5,852 nucleotides of DNA from contig JBBSTR010000130.1 in assembly GCA_038235705.1 (NCBI GenBank), forward strand, positions 1 to 5,852, given 5' to 3'. Every line of letters starts with the position of its first letter. Position 1 is the first letter of the stretch. Below the pieces are notes generated by a model that saw only the letters and a list, made by a program, of their open reading frames with translations, had not been told where the DNA came from and did no database searches. The DNA comes from CANKBT01 sp038235705 (lineage in GTDB: Bacteria > Actinomycetota > Actinomycetes > Mycobacteriales > SCTD01). This document shows, in pieces, positions 1 to 5,852 of this stretch. A program made the position numbers and the translations under genes.

Positions 1-34
1 GGAGAACGCGATGCGCGGCAGCCAGTGGAGCTAA
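1..34 (+). CDS. possible C-terminal end of a convergent gene (partial)
   Basis: Reading from position 2, ten codons run to a TAA at 32-34 and would encode ENAMRGSQWS. All ten sense codons end in G or C, as in the clear genes of this window, whereas the other two plus frames do not show this. The product cannot be recognised from ten residues. If real, it is the tail of a plus-strand gene converging on the GGDEF-EAL gene that ends at 76, leaving 41 bp between the two stop codons. Positions 35-75 contain only a short palindrome (CAGTACTG, 35-42) and no hairpin followed by a T run, so no terminator is called. The evidence is thin because so few codons are visible. Confidence 0.25.
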   Translation, partial: ENAMRGSQWS

Positions 35-75
35 CAGTACTGAGCGAGCAGGTTCGTGACAGTGGTGGTCGGTTC

Positions 76-2187
76 TCAGGTTGATCTGAGAGGGCCTACG
101 GGAGCGTTACCGGCGACCGCGCTGACGGGTGTGAAGCCGGGCTGTCGATCGGCAGCCCGGCGCGGGGTCGCTCGGCCGATCCCGGCGGCCGGCGTGGGGA
201 GAGCCGCGGCCTCGGCGTGCCGGCAGGCCCGAAGCACGTCCTGCGCCGGTACCGGCCGCGAGAGGGCGAACCCCTGGACGGCTGTGCAGCCGGCTGCCTG
301 CAGGGCAGGCAGGATGCTCGTGCTCTCCACGCCTTCGGCCACGACCCGCAGGCGCAGCTCCTGGCCCAGGCGGGCCGCCACCCGGACGACGACGTCGTCG
401 CCGGTGGTCATGAGGTCAGCGACGAACGTCTTGTCGATCTTGATCTCGTCGAGGTCGAGGTCCCGGAGGTGGCTGAGCGAGCTGAACCCGGTCCCGAAGT
501 CGTCCAGGCTGACGGCCACCCCGATCGCCCGGACATCGGCGATGACGGCTGCTGAGCGGGTTGCCTCGCTGAGGACGGCGCTCTCGACGAGCTCGAGGCA
601 CAGAGCCGCGCCCGGCAGACCGTGCCGTTGCAGCGTCGCTCGTACGGTCGCAGCGAACCCGTGCTTCAGCAGACAGGTGGGCGACACGTTGACGGCGACC
701 TGCAGGTGCTGACCCGCTGCACGCCAGGCCGCGGCCTGGGAGACGGCCCGGTCGAGCAGCAGAGCCGTCAGCGGGCTGTCCAGGCCGGCGCGCTGCACCA
801 ACGGGAGGACCTCCGCCGGCGACACCAGGCCACGGTCTCGGTGCTGCCATCGCAGAAGGGCCTCGACGGTGCGCACCTTCAGGTCGGCCAGGTCCACCTG
901 CGGCTGGTAGTGCAGCTGAAGCTGTCCCTCGGGGTCACCGGCGTCGATGAGCGCCGTGACCTCCTGCAGCAGACCGAGCTCGGCGCTGCTGCGGTGGTCC
1001 AGCGCCGCGTCGTACACGGCCACGCCGAGCATCTCGGTCTTCGCGCGGTACATCGCGGCATCGGCCAGCTGCACGATGGTGACCTCTGAGCTGTGCACCG
1101 GGGCGATCGCGATCCCGATGCTGCCGCCGATCGTGACGGGATGCCCGCCTGCGATGAACTCCTTGCGCAGCTCCTGGGCGGCGCGCGCGGCCACCGCTCT
1201 GGCGGCGTCCTGGTCCGACACCTCGGGCAGGAGCACGGCGAACTCGTCACCGCCGAGCCGCGCGACCGTGTCACCTGCGCGCACGAGGTGCTGCAGCCGG
1301 CGGCCGACCTCGATCAGCAGCTCGTCACCGGCTTGATGCCCGAGCCCGTCGTTCACCCGCTTGAAGCCGTCGAGGTCGATCACGAGGACAGCGGTCAGGC
1401 CGGTCGCGGCCGCACCCCTCCCGGCCAGAGCACTGGTCAGCCGGGAGGCGAAGCAGGCCCGGTTCGGCAGACCGGTCAGAGCGTCGTGCAGGGCGCGGTG
1501 CTCGCTGTCCACCGCGGTGGCCACCAGGGTGCGTTGATAGCCCAGGACCGTCCGGTAGATGATGGTCATCAGGGCCAGGCCGACGGCGAAACCGATCAGT
1601 GTGCCGACGAGCGCTGTCGTCTGCAGCCGCACCAGCCGCTCCACCTGGGCCTGGGCCTGCTGGTCGTAGCGGGCGGTGATCTCATCGACCTGTTGCTGCA
1701 GCGTGTAGTAGGCGGGCGCGACTGCCTGAGCGTCGACCGTCCTGGAGTCGGCGTCGTTGACGGCGACCGCGGCGATCATCCGGTCGGCGGCCTCGCGGTA
1801 GGTCGCCTGCAGCCTGAGCAGCGAGCTCGCGTCCTGCCCGGAGGAGGTGCCCGGCTGGTCGCGGACCTGTTGCAGGACGGCGGTGACGTCGTCGGCCGCG
1901 TCGAGGTGCCGCTGGTGGACGGCGAGCGAGGGTTCGAGCTGGTACTGCCGGGCGTACAGCATCTCGACAGCGACGTCGTAGCGCACCGTCTGCAGCAGCC
2001 GTGAGACCTGGAGCGCCTGTTGCTGGTTGATCGTGGCCCGCCGGGTCTGCAGGTTGCTCCCGACGACGAAAAGGGTGAGCAGGATGAGCACCGTCGCCAG
2101 CGCGGCCGTGCTGTGCGTCCGGGCACGAGTCAGCCGCCGGCCCCGCCAGGGGGGCCGCACGCGCCTGAAGGCGGGCCGTCGCACCAT
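76..2187 (-). CDS. membrane GGDEF-EAL protein with extracytoplasmic sensor region (c-di-GMP cyclase/phosphodiesterase)
   Basis: This 703-residue protein probably makes and/or degrades cyclic di-GMP in the cytoplasm in response to a signal outside the membrane. An arginine-rich N-terminus (1-25) precedes helix 1 (about 26-45). An unrecognised, mostly helical extracytoplasmic region (46-189) follows, then helix 2 (about 190-211) and a short linker. The GGDEF domain (about 232-395) carries DALTGLPNR, the metal-binding stretch DLDGFKRVND, GGDEF at 312-316, and an RxxD inhibitory site (R303-D306) exactly five residues ahead. The EAL domain (about 405-655) keeps E442-A-L, N500, ELVE 532-535, D562-D563 of DDFGTG, K583, E618 and Q638, so all the usual catalytic residues are present. 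A low-complexity tail of about 50 residues follows. The ATG at 2187 is chosen because GAAGGG lies 6 nt upstream and the charged N-terminus leads straight into helix 1. The open frame continues 117 codons upstream but overlaps the preceding gene. It lies 80 bp downstream of the binding-protein gene on the same strand. Net activity (synthesis or breakdown) cannot be read from sequence. Confidence 0.94.
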   Translation of the reverse strand: MVRRPAFRRVRPPWRGRRLTRARTHSTAALATVLILLTLFVVGSNLQTRRATINQQQALQVSRLLQTVRYDVAVEMLYARQYQLEPSLAVHQRHLDAADDVTAVLQQVRDQPGTSSGQDASSLLRLQATYREAADRMIAAVAVNDADSRTVDAQAVAPAYYTLQQQVDEITARYDQQAQAQVERLVRLQTTALVGTLIGFAVGLALMTIIYRTVLGYQRTLVATAVDSEHRALHDALTGLPNRACFASRLTSALAGRGAAATGLTAVLVIDLDGFKRVNDGLGHQAGDELLIEVGRRLQHLVRAGDTVARLGGDEFAVLLPEVSDQDAARAVAARAAQELRKEFIAGGHPVTIGGSIGIAIAPVHSSEVTIVQLADAAMYRAKTEMLGVAVYDAALDHRSSAELGLLQEVTALIDAGDPEGQLQLHYQPQVDLADLKVRTVEALLRWQHRDRGLVSPAEVLPLVQRAGLDSPLTALLLDRAVSQAAAWRAAGQHLQVAVNVSPTCLLKHGFAATVRATLQRHGLPGAALCLELVESAVLSEATRSAAVIADVRAIGVAVSLDDFGTGFSSLSHLRDLDLDEIKIDKTFVADLMTTGDDVVVRVAARLGQELRLRVVAEGVESTSILPALQAAGCTAVQGFALSRPVPAQDVLRACRHAEAAALPTPAAGIGRATPRRAADRQPGFTPVSAVAGNAPVGPLRST

Positions 2188-2193
2188 GGCCTG

Positions 2194-2199
2194 CCCTTC
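2194..2199 (-). promoter_or_regulatory. ribosome binding site of the minus-strand GGDEF-EAL gene
   Basis: On the minus strand GAAGGG lies 6 nt before the ATG at 2187, a normal spacing for a Shine-Dalgarno sequence. It supports this start over the upstream in-frame ATG in the same gap, which begins MHRHRSS and has no purine-rich sequence ahead of it. Confidence 0.6.
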
Positions 2200-2223
2200 G
2201 TGTCCTCGTCGGGATGATCTGTG

Positions 2224-2235
2224 CCGATGCATCGG
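2224..2235. repeat. 12-bp perfect palindrome CCGATGCATCGG in the operon gap
   Basis: A perfect two-fold symmetric 12-mer lies in the 80-bp gap between the binding-protein stop codon and the GGDEF-EAL start codon, about 25 bp ahead of the Shine-Dalgarno sequence. As RNA it would form only a 4-bp stem with a 4-nt loop and no U run follows, so it is not an intrinsic terminator. It could be a protein-binding half-site pair or chance; nothing in the sequence decides this. Confidence 0.3.
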
Positions 2236-2267
2236 GTGTGTCCGGTGACGACTTGACGCCGAGCTGG

Positions 2268-3449
2268 CTAGTGGCTCGTCCCGAGGCTGGTGACGCCCCC
2301 GGCTCCGGAGCGCAGGAGGGTGAACGGCACGTCCACCCTGACCTTGCCTCCGTCGAAGGTGCACGGGCCGGTCAGCAGGTGCAGGCCCCGGGTCGCCGCG
2401 ATGGCCTGGGTGATGGCCTCGCCGTCCTGGGACGTGGCGCGCGAGATGGCGTCCAGGGCCAAGGTCACGGCGTCGGCGGCCTGCAGGGTGTACGGGATCG
2501 CTTCGATTCCGGTCTTCTCGGTGAAACGCTTCGTCCACGCGGCAGCGCCCGGGGTGTGCTCGGCCAACGGCGGGACCGTGGCGTACACGTCCCGTCCGAG
2601 GATCCGTGGCGCCTCGGTCAGATAGTCCTTGCCGACCACCCCGTCAGCACCCATGAACAGGCCGCCGTAGCCCGCCCGTTGCAGGTCCCCGGCCAGCTGG
2701 ACAGCGTCCGGCTCGTACCCGGTGTAGTAGACGAGATCCGTGTCTGCCGCGACGACGGCACGGGCGGTGGTCCCGAAGTCGGCGCCGCCCTGGGCCACCT
2801 GCAGGGTGTCTGCGGTCACCATCTGCTCCGATGCTGTGACCGCCTTCTCGCCGGCCTCGGCAAGGTTGAGGGAGTAGCTGGTCCCGTCGTGGACGAACGC
2901 GACCCGCTTCGCTCCGAGCGAGGCCATCCACGGCACCGCGGCGAGCGCCTCGCTGTCCACCGTGGCGGTCAGCAGGAACACCCCCGGATGGGGAGGCGTG
3001 AGCAGGTCCGACGAGTTGGCAGCCGGGATGACCATGGGTACGCCCGCGTCGTCGAAGACCTTGAGGGTCGGTACCGTCGCGCTGCTGCAGTAGCCGCCCA
3101 CGGACACGATCGCTCCGGCCGCGACGACCCGGTTGGCCGCCTCCACCGCCGACTGCGGGTCGCACCTGTCGTCCTCGACGAGCAGCTCGACCGGGCGACC
3201 CAGCACGCCACCCGCCGCGTTGGCGTCGTCGACCGTCAGCTGAGCGGCGGCCCGCATCGCGAGCCCGCTCGCGGCGCTGCCTCCACTCAGCGGCAGGAGC
3301 AGGCCGAGGCGGACGGGCACTTCGGCCGCGACGTCCGCCGCACCACCGCAGCCCGAGGTGACCAGCGCGAGGGAGCACGAGAGGATGAGCGTCAGAGCAG
3401 CGCGGCGACGGACAACAGCGGGCTTCGACCGCGGCACTGGGCGATCCAT
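2268..3449 (-). CDS. LivK-type ABC substrate-binding lipoprotein (Peripla_BP_6 family)
   Basis: This 393-residue lipoprotein binds a small ligand outside the cell, in the family of the leucine/isoleucine/valine-binding proteins. The N-terminus has a basic stretch (RRR at 14-16), a hydrophobic core (17-30) and a lipobox-like TSGC with the lipidated cysteine at C34. The mature part follows the family from end to end: RLGLLLPLSGG (48-57), DANAAGGVLGRPVELLVEDD (75-94), C96 in DRCDP, C121 in GGYCSSAT, VPMVIPAANSSDLL (137-150), VAFVHDGTSYS (183-193), LVYYTGYEPDAVQ (239-251) and LFMGADGV (264-271). C96 and C121 are 25 residues apart, like the disulfide pair C53-C78 of E. coli LivJ, recalled from memory. 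No permease or ATPase gene is visible beside it; a membrane GGDEF-EAL gene follows after 80 bp, so it may be a signal receptor and not a transport component. The ATG at 3449 gives a conventional signal peptide but has no close Shine-Dalgarno sequence (AAGGA lies over 20 nt away). In-frame GTG codons at 3506, 3524, 3530 and 3587 are alternatives. Confidence 0.92.
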   Translation of the reverse strand: MDRPVPRSKPAVVRRRAALTLILSCSLALVTSGCGGAADVAAEVPVRLGLLLPLSGGSAASGLAMRAAAQLTVDDANAAGGVLGRPVELLVEDDRCDPQSAVEAANRVVAAGAIVSVGGYCSSATVPTLKVFDDAGVPMVIPAANSSDLLTPPHPGVFLLTATVDSEALAAVPWMASLGAKRVAFVHDGTSYSLNLAEAGEKAVTASEQMVTADTLQVAQGGADFGTTARAVVAADTDLVYYTGYEPDAVQLAGDLQRAGYGGLFMGADGVVGKDYLTEAPRILGRDVYATVPPLAEHTPGAAAWTKRFTEKTGIEAIPYTLQAADAVTLALDAISRATSQDGEAITQAIAATRGLHLLTGPCTFDGGKVRVDVPFTLLRSGAGGVTSLGTSH

Positions 3450-3701
3450 GAGGTTCGTGTCGGTCGGCCGGTCCTTGACCTGAAGCAGGCCGTCGCTGCG
3501 CGACACGGTCTCGCCAGCGATCACGATCACGGCACCCGAGAGCTGTCCACCGGCCGCCCGAGGGGTGCCGCTCTGGTGAGTCCCCACCGCGATCGCTGTC
3601 TCGCTGGTGCTGCCGCGCCGTTCAAGGCCGGCTCCGGAGCGGTCGAGGTGTGCTCCGAGCCCACGTGCGGGGCCTGACCTGTCGAACGTTTGGAGCGGTA
3701 G
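3450..3701. promoter_or_regulatory. divergent intergenic region between the binding-protein operon and the second GGDEF-EAL gene
   Basis: This 252-bp gap separates two divergent start codons and should hold the promoters for both directions. I see no convincing sigma-70 type promoter: between 3450 and 3698 there is not one TA step, so no TANNNT -10 box exists on either strand. TTGACC at 3475-3480 resembles a -35 box but has no matching -10. Symmetric elements include GCTCCGGAGC (3631-3640), GCGATCGC (3589-3596), CACGTG (3662-3667), and an inverted pair CAGCGATC (3515-3522) with GATCGCTG (3591-3598). GGAGCGGT occurs twice (3636-3643 and 3692-3699). Any of these may be chance in GC-rich DNA. 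The minus-strand frame of the binding protein stays open through the whole gap, and about 80 bp next to its ATG look codon-like, so part of this region may be coding. Confidence 0.5.
3692..3695 (+). promoter_or_regulatory. ribosome binding site of the plus-strand GGDEF-EAL gene
   Basis: GGAG sits 6 nt before a GTG at 3702. An in-frame TAG at 3699-3701 directly precedes that GTG, so translation cannot begin further upstream. Together these fix the start of the plus-strand gene well. Confidence 0.7.
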
Positions 3702-5852
3702 GTGCGGCCAGTCGGACCCGGCTCAGGCTTCGGCCGCCGCCAACGCCGCATCGCGCAGGGTGCGTACGGCCTTTTCGTGCTGGCTGGCCTGTTGACGGTC
3801 GCGTACTGCCGGGTGGACTCCGCCCTGGTCCGATCGGTCTCGTTCCTGCTGGTAGGGAGCCTGTGCCTGACGGCTCAGCTCGCAGGGGCCCTGCTGCACG
3901 TCTCCGCCGGGAAGCGTCGCCCCTGGTGGTGGGCCTGCTCAGCAACGGTGCTGTTCCTGGCCGGCGTGCTGGTGCGCGGCGTCACCCCCATGACGGGCTG
4001 GGCCTCCTACCCGGCGGACGTGCTGACCCTGGCGGGTTACGCGTCCATGGGAGGCGCCCTGGTCCTCTGGCTGCGCAGTGGAGCAGCCGGTCAGCGGCTC
4101 GAGCTGCTGGACGCCGTGCTGGTGGGGCTCGGCGCCTGTCTCATCTCCTGGGTCGTGCAGGTCGTCCCGGCTCTCCAGCACGACGCGCAAGGCCCGCGGC
4201 AGGTGCTCAACGCCATCTACCCGGTGATCGACATCGTGCTGCTGACGCTGTGCGTACGGATGGCGTTGACGCGCAACACCCGCTACCCGGCCTTTGGGTT
4301 CTTCGTGCTGGCCTCGGCGGCGCTGCTGAGCGGAGACCTCATCTATTCGCTGTCCGCGGCCCTGAACAGCGCTCCGCCGTCGCTGGCCGACGCGCCCTTC
4401 CTGCTCGGTTTCGGAGCCTTCGCGGCCGCGGGGCTGCACCCGTCCACCCGGCGACTGGGCACCCCGGCGCCCGCCCCGTCGCAGGAGTGGAGCCGCGGGC
4501 GTCTGCTGGCCGTCGGCATCGCGCTGTTCGCCCCGGCGATCCTGGCCGCGGCCGTACCGCCGCAGGGCACGACGGACCGGCTGGTTCGGGTCGTCCTGGT
4601 GGCCGGCCTGACCGGCGTCGTGCTGCGCCGCGTCGCGCAGACGATCAACAGCTACGCCGCAGGCGAGGATGCCGCCAGGGAGCTGGCCTACCGCGACCAC
4701 CTGACCGGCTTGTTCAACCGTGAGGCGCTGCTCGCACGGCTGCGCGACGAGCTGCCGCGTTCGGCCAGCGTCGGCGACCCGGTGAGCGTGCTGTTCTTTG
4801 ACCTGGACGGCTTCAAGCAGGTCAACGACAGCTACGGCCACGCCGTGGGTGACGAGCTGCTGATGGCTGCAGCCCACCGCATCCGGGGACACATGCGCGA
4901 GCGCGACTTCGTGGCCAGGGTCGGGGGAGACGAGTTCGTCGCCGTCGCCCGCCACCCGGAGACCGCCGATGCCCAAGCACTCGCCGTCCGCCTGATCGAG
5001 GCCTTCAACGAGCCGTTCGCCTTGTCGGTCGGCGCGATGTTCGCCTCTGCCAGCGTCGGCATCGCCCGCTTCGACCCCGCCGACGCGACCGCCGACGCCG
5101 AGTCGCTCATCCGCGAGGCGGACACGGCGATGTATCAAGCAAAGTCCACCGGCCGCAACCGGGCTGTGGTCTTCGACGCCAGCCTGCGGGAGACGGTGCG
5201 CACCCGCATCGAGGTCGAGAACGGACTGCGCCGGGCGATCGAGCTGGACGAGTTCGAGCTGCACTACCAGCCCATCGTCGACATGCGTTCCGGCCGGGTG
5301 CGCGGCTGCGAGGCACTGCTGCGCTGGCGGCACCCGGAGCAGGGCCTGCTTCCGCCCTCCACCTTCATCCCGATCGCCGAGGACTCCTTCCTGATCGTGG
5401 CGATCGGTCGGTGGGTGCTGCAGCAGGCCACCCGCGACCTCGCCCTGTGGCGGGCCGAGGGGCGCACCGACGTCTACGTCTCGGTCAACGTGTCCGCCCG
5501 GCAGCTGCAGGACGTCGGGCTGCTGGCTGACGTCGTCCACGCCTTGACCGCGGCCGGCGTCCCCGGGTCAGCACTGGTCATCGAGCTGACCGAGTCGGCC
5601 CTGGTGGTGAACCCCGACGACGTACAGGCCACCCTCAGCTCCCTGCGAAGCCTGGGCTGCGGGCTGGCCGTAGACGACTTCGGCACCGGCTACTCAGCAC
5701 TGTCCTACCTTCGCCGCTTCCCCGTGACGATCGTCAAGATCGACCGCTCTTTCGTCTCGCTGCCCGGCGTGGACACACCTCTCGTCAGCGCGATCCTGGC
5801 CATGACGGAGGCCCTGGGTCTGAGCGTCATCGCCGAGGGCGTCGAGACCGGA
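3702..5852 (+). CDS. polytopic membrane GGDEF-EAL protein (partial, runs off window end)
   Basis: The visible 717 residues combine a membrane sensor with cytoplasmic domains that can make and degrade cyclic di-GMP. A basic N-terminus (RRQRR, 12-16) precedes about ten predicted helices (roughly 20-37, 44-66, 75-95, 104-124, 135-155, 170-189, 196-217, 228-245, 267-285, 293-311), placing both ends inside the cell. The GGDEF domain (about 326-487) shows YRDHLTGLFNR, DLDGFKQVND from D367, an RxxD inhibitory site (R399-D402), and GGDEF at 408-412. The EAL domain (from about 500) shows YQPIVD, E537-A-L, N596, ELTE 628-631, D658-D659 of DDFGTG, K679 and E712. The final catalytic glutamine and the domain end lie beyond position 5852. 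The start is the GTG at 3702, with GGAG 6 nt upstream and an in-frame stop immediately before it. It diverges from the binding-protein operon. The membrane part resembles an architecture I recall from actinobacterial GGDEF proteins (YP-x-D motifs, HPS after the eighth helix), with no known ligand. The other enzyme in the window has a quite different sensor part. Confidence 0.94.
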   Translation, partial: MRPVGPGSGFGRRQRRIAQGAYGLFVLAGLLTVAYCRVDSALVRSVSFLLVGSLCLTAQLAGALLHVSAGKRRPWWWACSATVLFLAGVLVRGVTPMTGWASYPADVLTLAGYASMGGALVLWLRSGAAGQRLELLDAVLVGLGACLISWVVQVVPALQHDAQGPRQVLNAIYPVIDIVLLTLCVRMALTRNTRYPAFGFFVLASAALLSGDLIYSLSAALNSAPPSLADAPFLLGFGAFAAAGLHPSTRRLGTPAPAPSQEWSRGRLLAVGIALFAPAILAAAVPPQGTTDRLVRVVLVAGLTGVVLRRVAQTINSYAAGEDAARELAYRDHLTGLFNREALLARLRDELPRSASVGDPVSVLFFDLDGFKQVNDSYGHAVGDELLMAAAHRIRGHMRERDFVARVGGDEFVAVARHPETADAQALAVRLIEAFNEPFALSVGAMFASASVGIARFDPADATADAESLIREADTAMYQAKSTGRNRAVVFDASLRETVRTRIEVENGLRRAIELDEFELHYQPIVDMRSGRVRGCEALLRWRHPEQGLLPPSTFIPIAEDSFLIVAIGRWVLQQATRDLALWRAEGRTDVYVSVNVSARQLQDVGLLADVVHALTAAGVPGSALVIELTESALVVNPDDVQATLSSLRSLGCGLAVDDFGTGYSALSYLRRFPVTIVKIDRSFVSLPGVDTPLVSAILAMTEALGLSVIAEGVETG

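Noticed and set aside
1093..2004. 303-codon plus-strand open frame across the receptor gene
   Set aside because: Antisense to the GGDEF domain and sensor region; composition of a mirror frame, no domain.
2188..2267. Terminator between the two minus-strand genes
   Set aside because: The only hairpin is a 4-bp stem with no U run. Short spacing and shared direction favour co-transcription.
2188..2538. Upstream extension of the minus-strand GGDEF-EAL reading frame by 117 codons
   Set aside because: It overlaps the clearly coding 3' part of the binding-protein gene in another frame, is rich in Arg/His/Pro/Gly as shadow frames are, and a good ribosome binding site plus start exists at 2187.
3475..3480. 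TTGACC as a -35 promoter box
   Set aside because: No -10 hexamer can exist at the right distance because there is no TA step downstream until 3699.
2214..3677. Long 487-codon open frame on the plus strand
   Set aside because: Antisense to the binding-protein gene, which matches its family from end to end. No recognisable domain and shadow-type composition.
3650..4723. 357-codon plus-strand open frame overlapping the second GGDEF-EAL gene
   Set aside because: It is in a different frame from the membrane helices and GGDEF motifs, is Arg/Gly/Pro-rich and lacks any hydrophobic segment where the true frame has helices.
3939..5540. Long 533-codon open frame on the minus strand
   Set aside because: It lies antisense to the GGDEF-EAL gene, whose domains are unmistakable. 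Its product is a Gln/Gly/Arg/Val/His-rich string with no domain; this is a typical shadow frame in GC-rich DNA.
1..5852. Mobile element, CRISPR array, tRNA or defence system
   Set aside because: No terminal inverted repeats, transposase or integrase motifs, spaced direct repeats or cloverleaf sequences were seen. The three genes are ordinary chromosomal signalling and binding-protein families with even composition.

Overview
The window looks like chromosome of a high-GC Gram-positive bacterium (Actinomycetota). The signs are GC-rich sequence with codons ending mostly in G or C, a GTG start, a lipoprotein signal peptide on a solute-binding protein, and a ten-helix membrane GGDEF-EAL architecture that I associate with actinobacteria from memory. 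Genus cannot be assigned by eye. No rRNA, tRNA, insertion sequence, integrase, CRISPR array or clear intrinsic terminator was seen.

Three genes fill almost the whole window. On the minus strand, a LivK-type (Peripla_BP_6) lipoprotein gene (3449 to 2268) is followed after 80 bp by a two-helix membrane protein with GGDEF and EAL domains (2187 to 76). They probably form one operon. On the plus strand, diverging across a 252-bp gap, a second GGDEF-EAL protein starts with GTG at 3702. It has about ten predicted membrane helices and runs off the window end at 5852, a few tens of codons short of the end of its EAL domain. Positions 1-75 may hold the last codons of a convergent plus-strand gene.

All three genes fit one theme: cyclic di-GMP signalling at the membrane. 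Both GGDEF-EAL proteins keep an intact GGDEF motif, an RxxD inhibitory site, and the visible EAL catalytic residues, so both could in principle make and break c-di-GMP. The binding-protein gene has no transporter permease or ATPase beside it here. It sits first in an operon with a receptor that has an extracytoplasmic domain of about 145 residues. This layout resembles the NspS-MbaA pair of Vibrio cholerae, in which a periplasmic binding protein controls a membrane GGDEF-EAL enzyme, but here the binding protein belongs to a different (branched-chain amino acid type) family. The hypothesis of a lipoprotein-sensed c-di-GMP switch is the most interesting point of the window. It is an inference from gene order and domain content, not shown directly.
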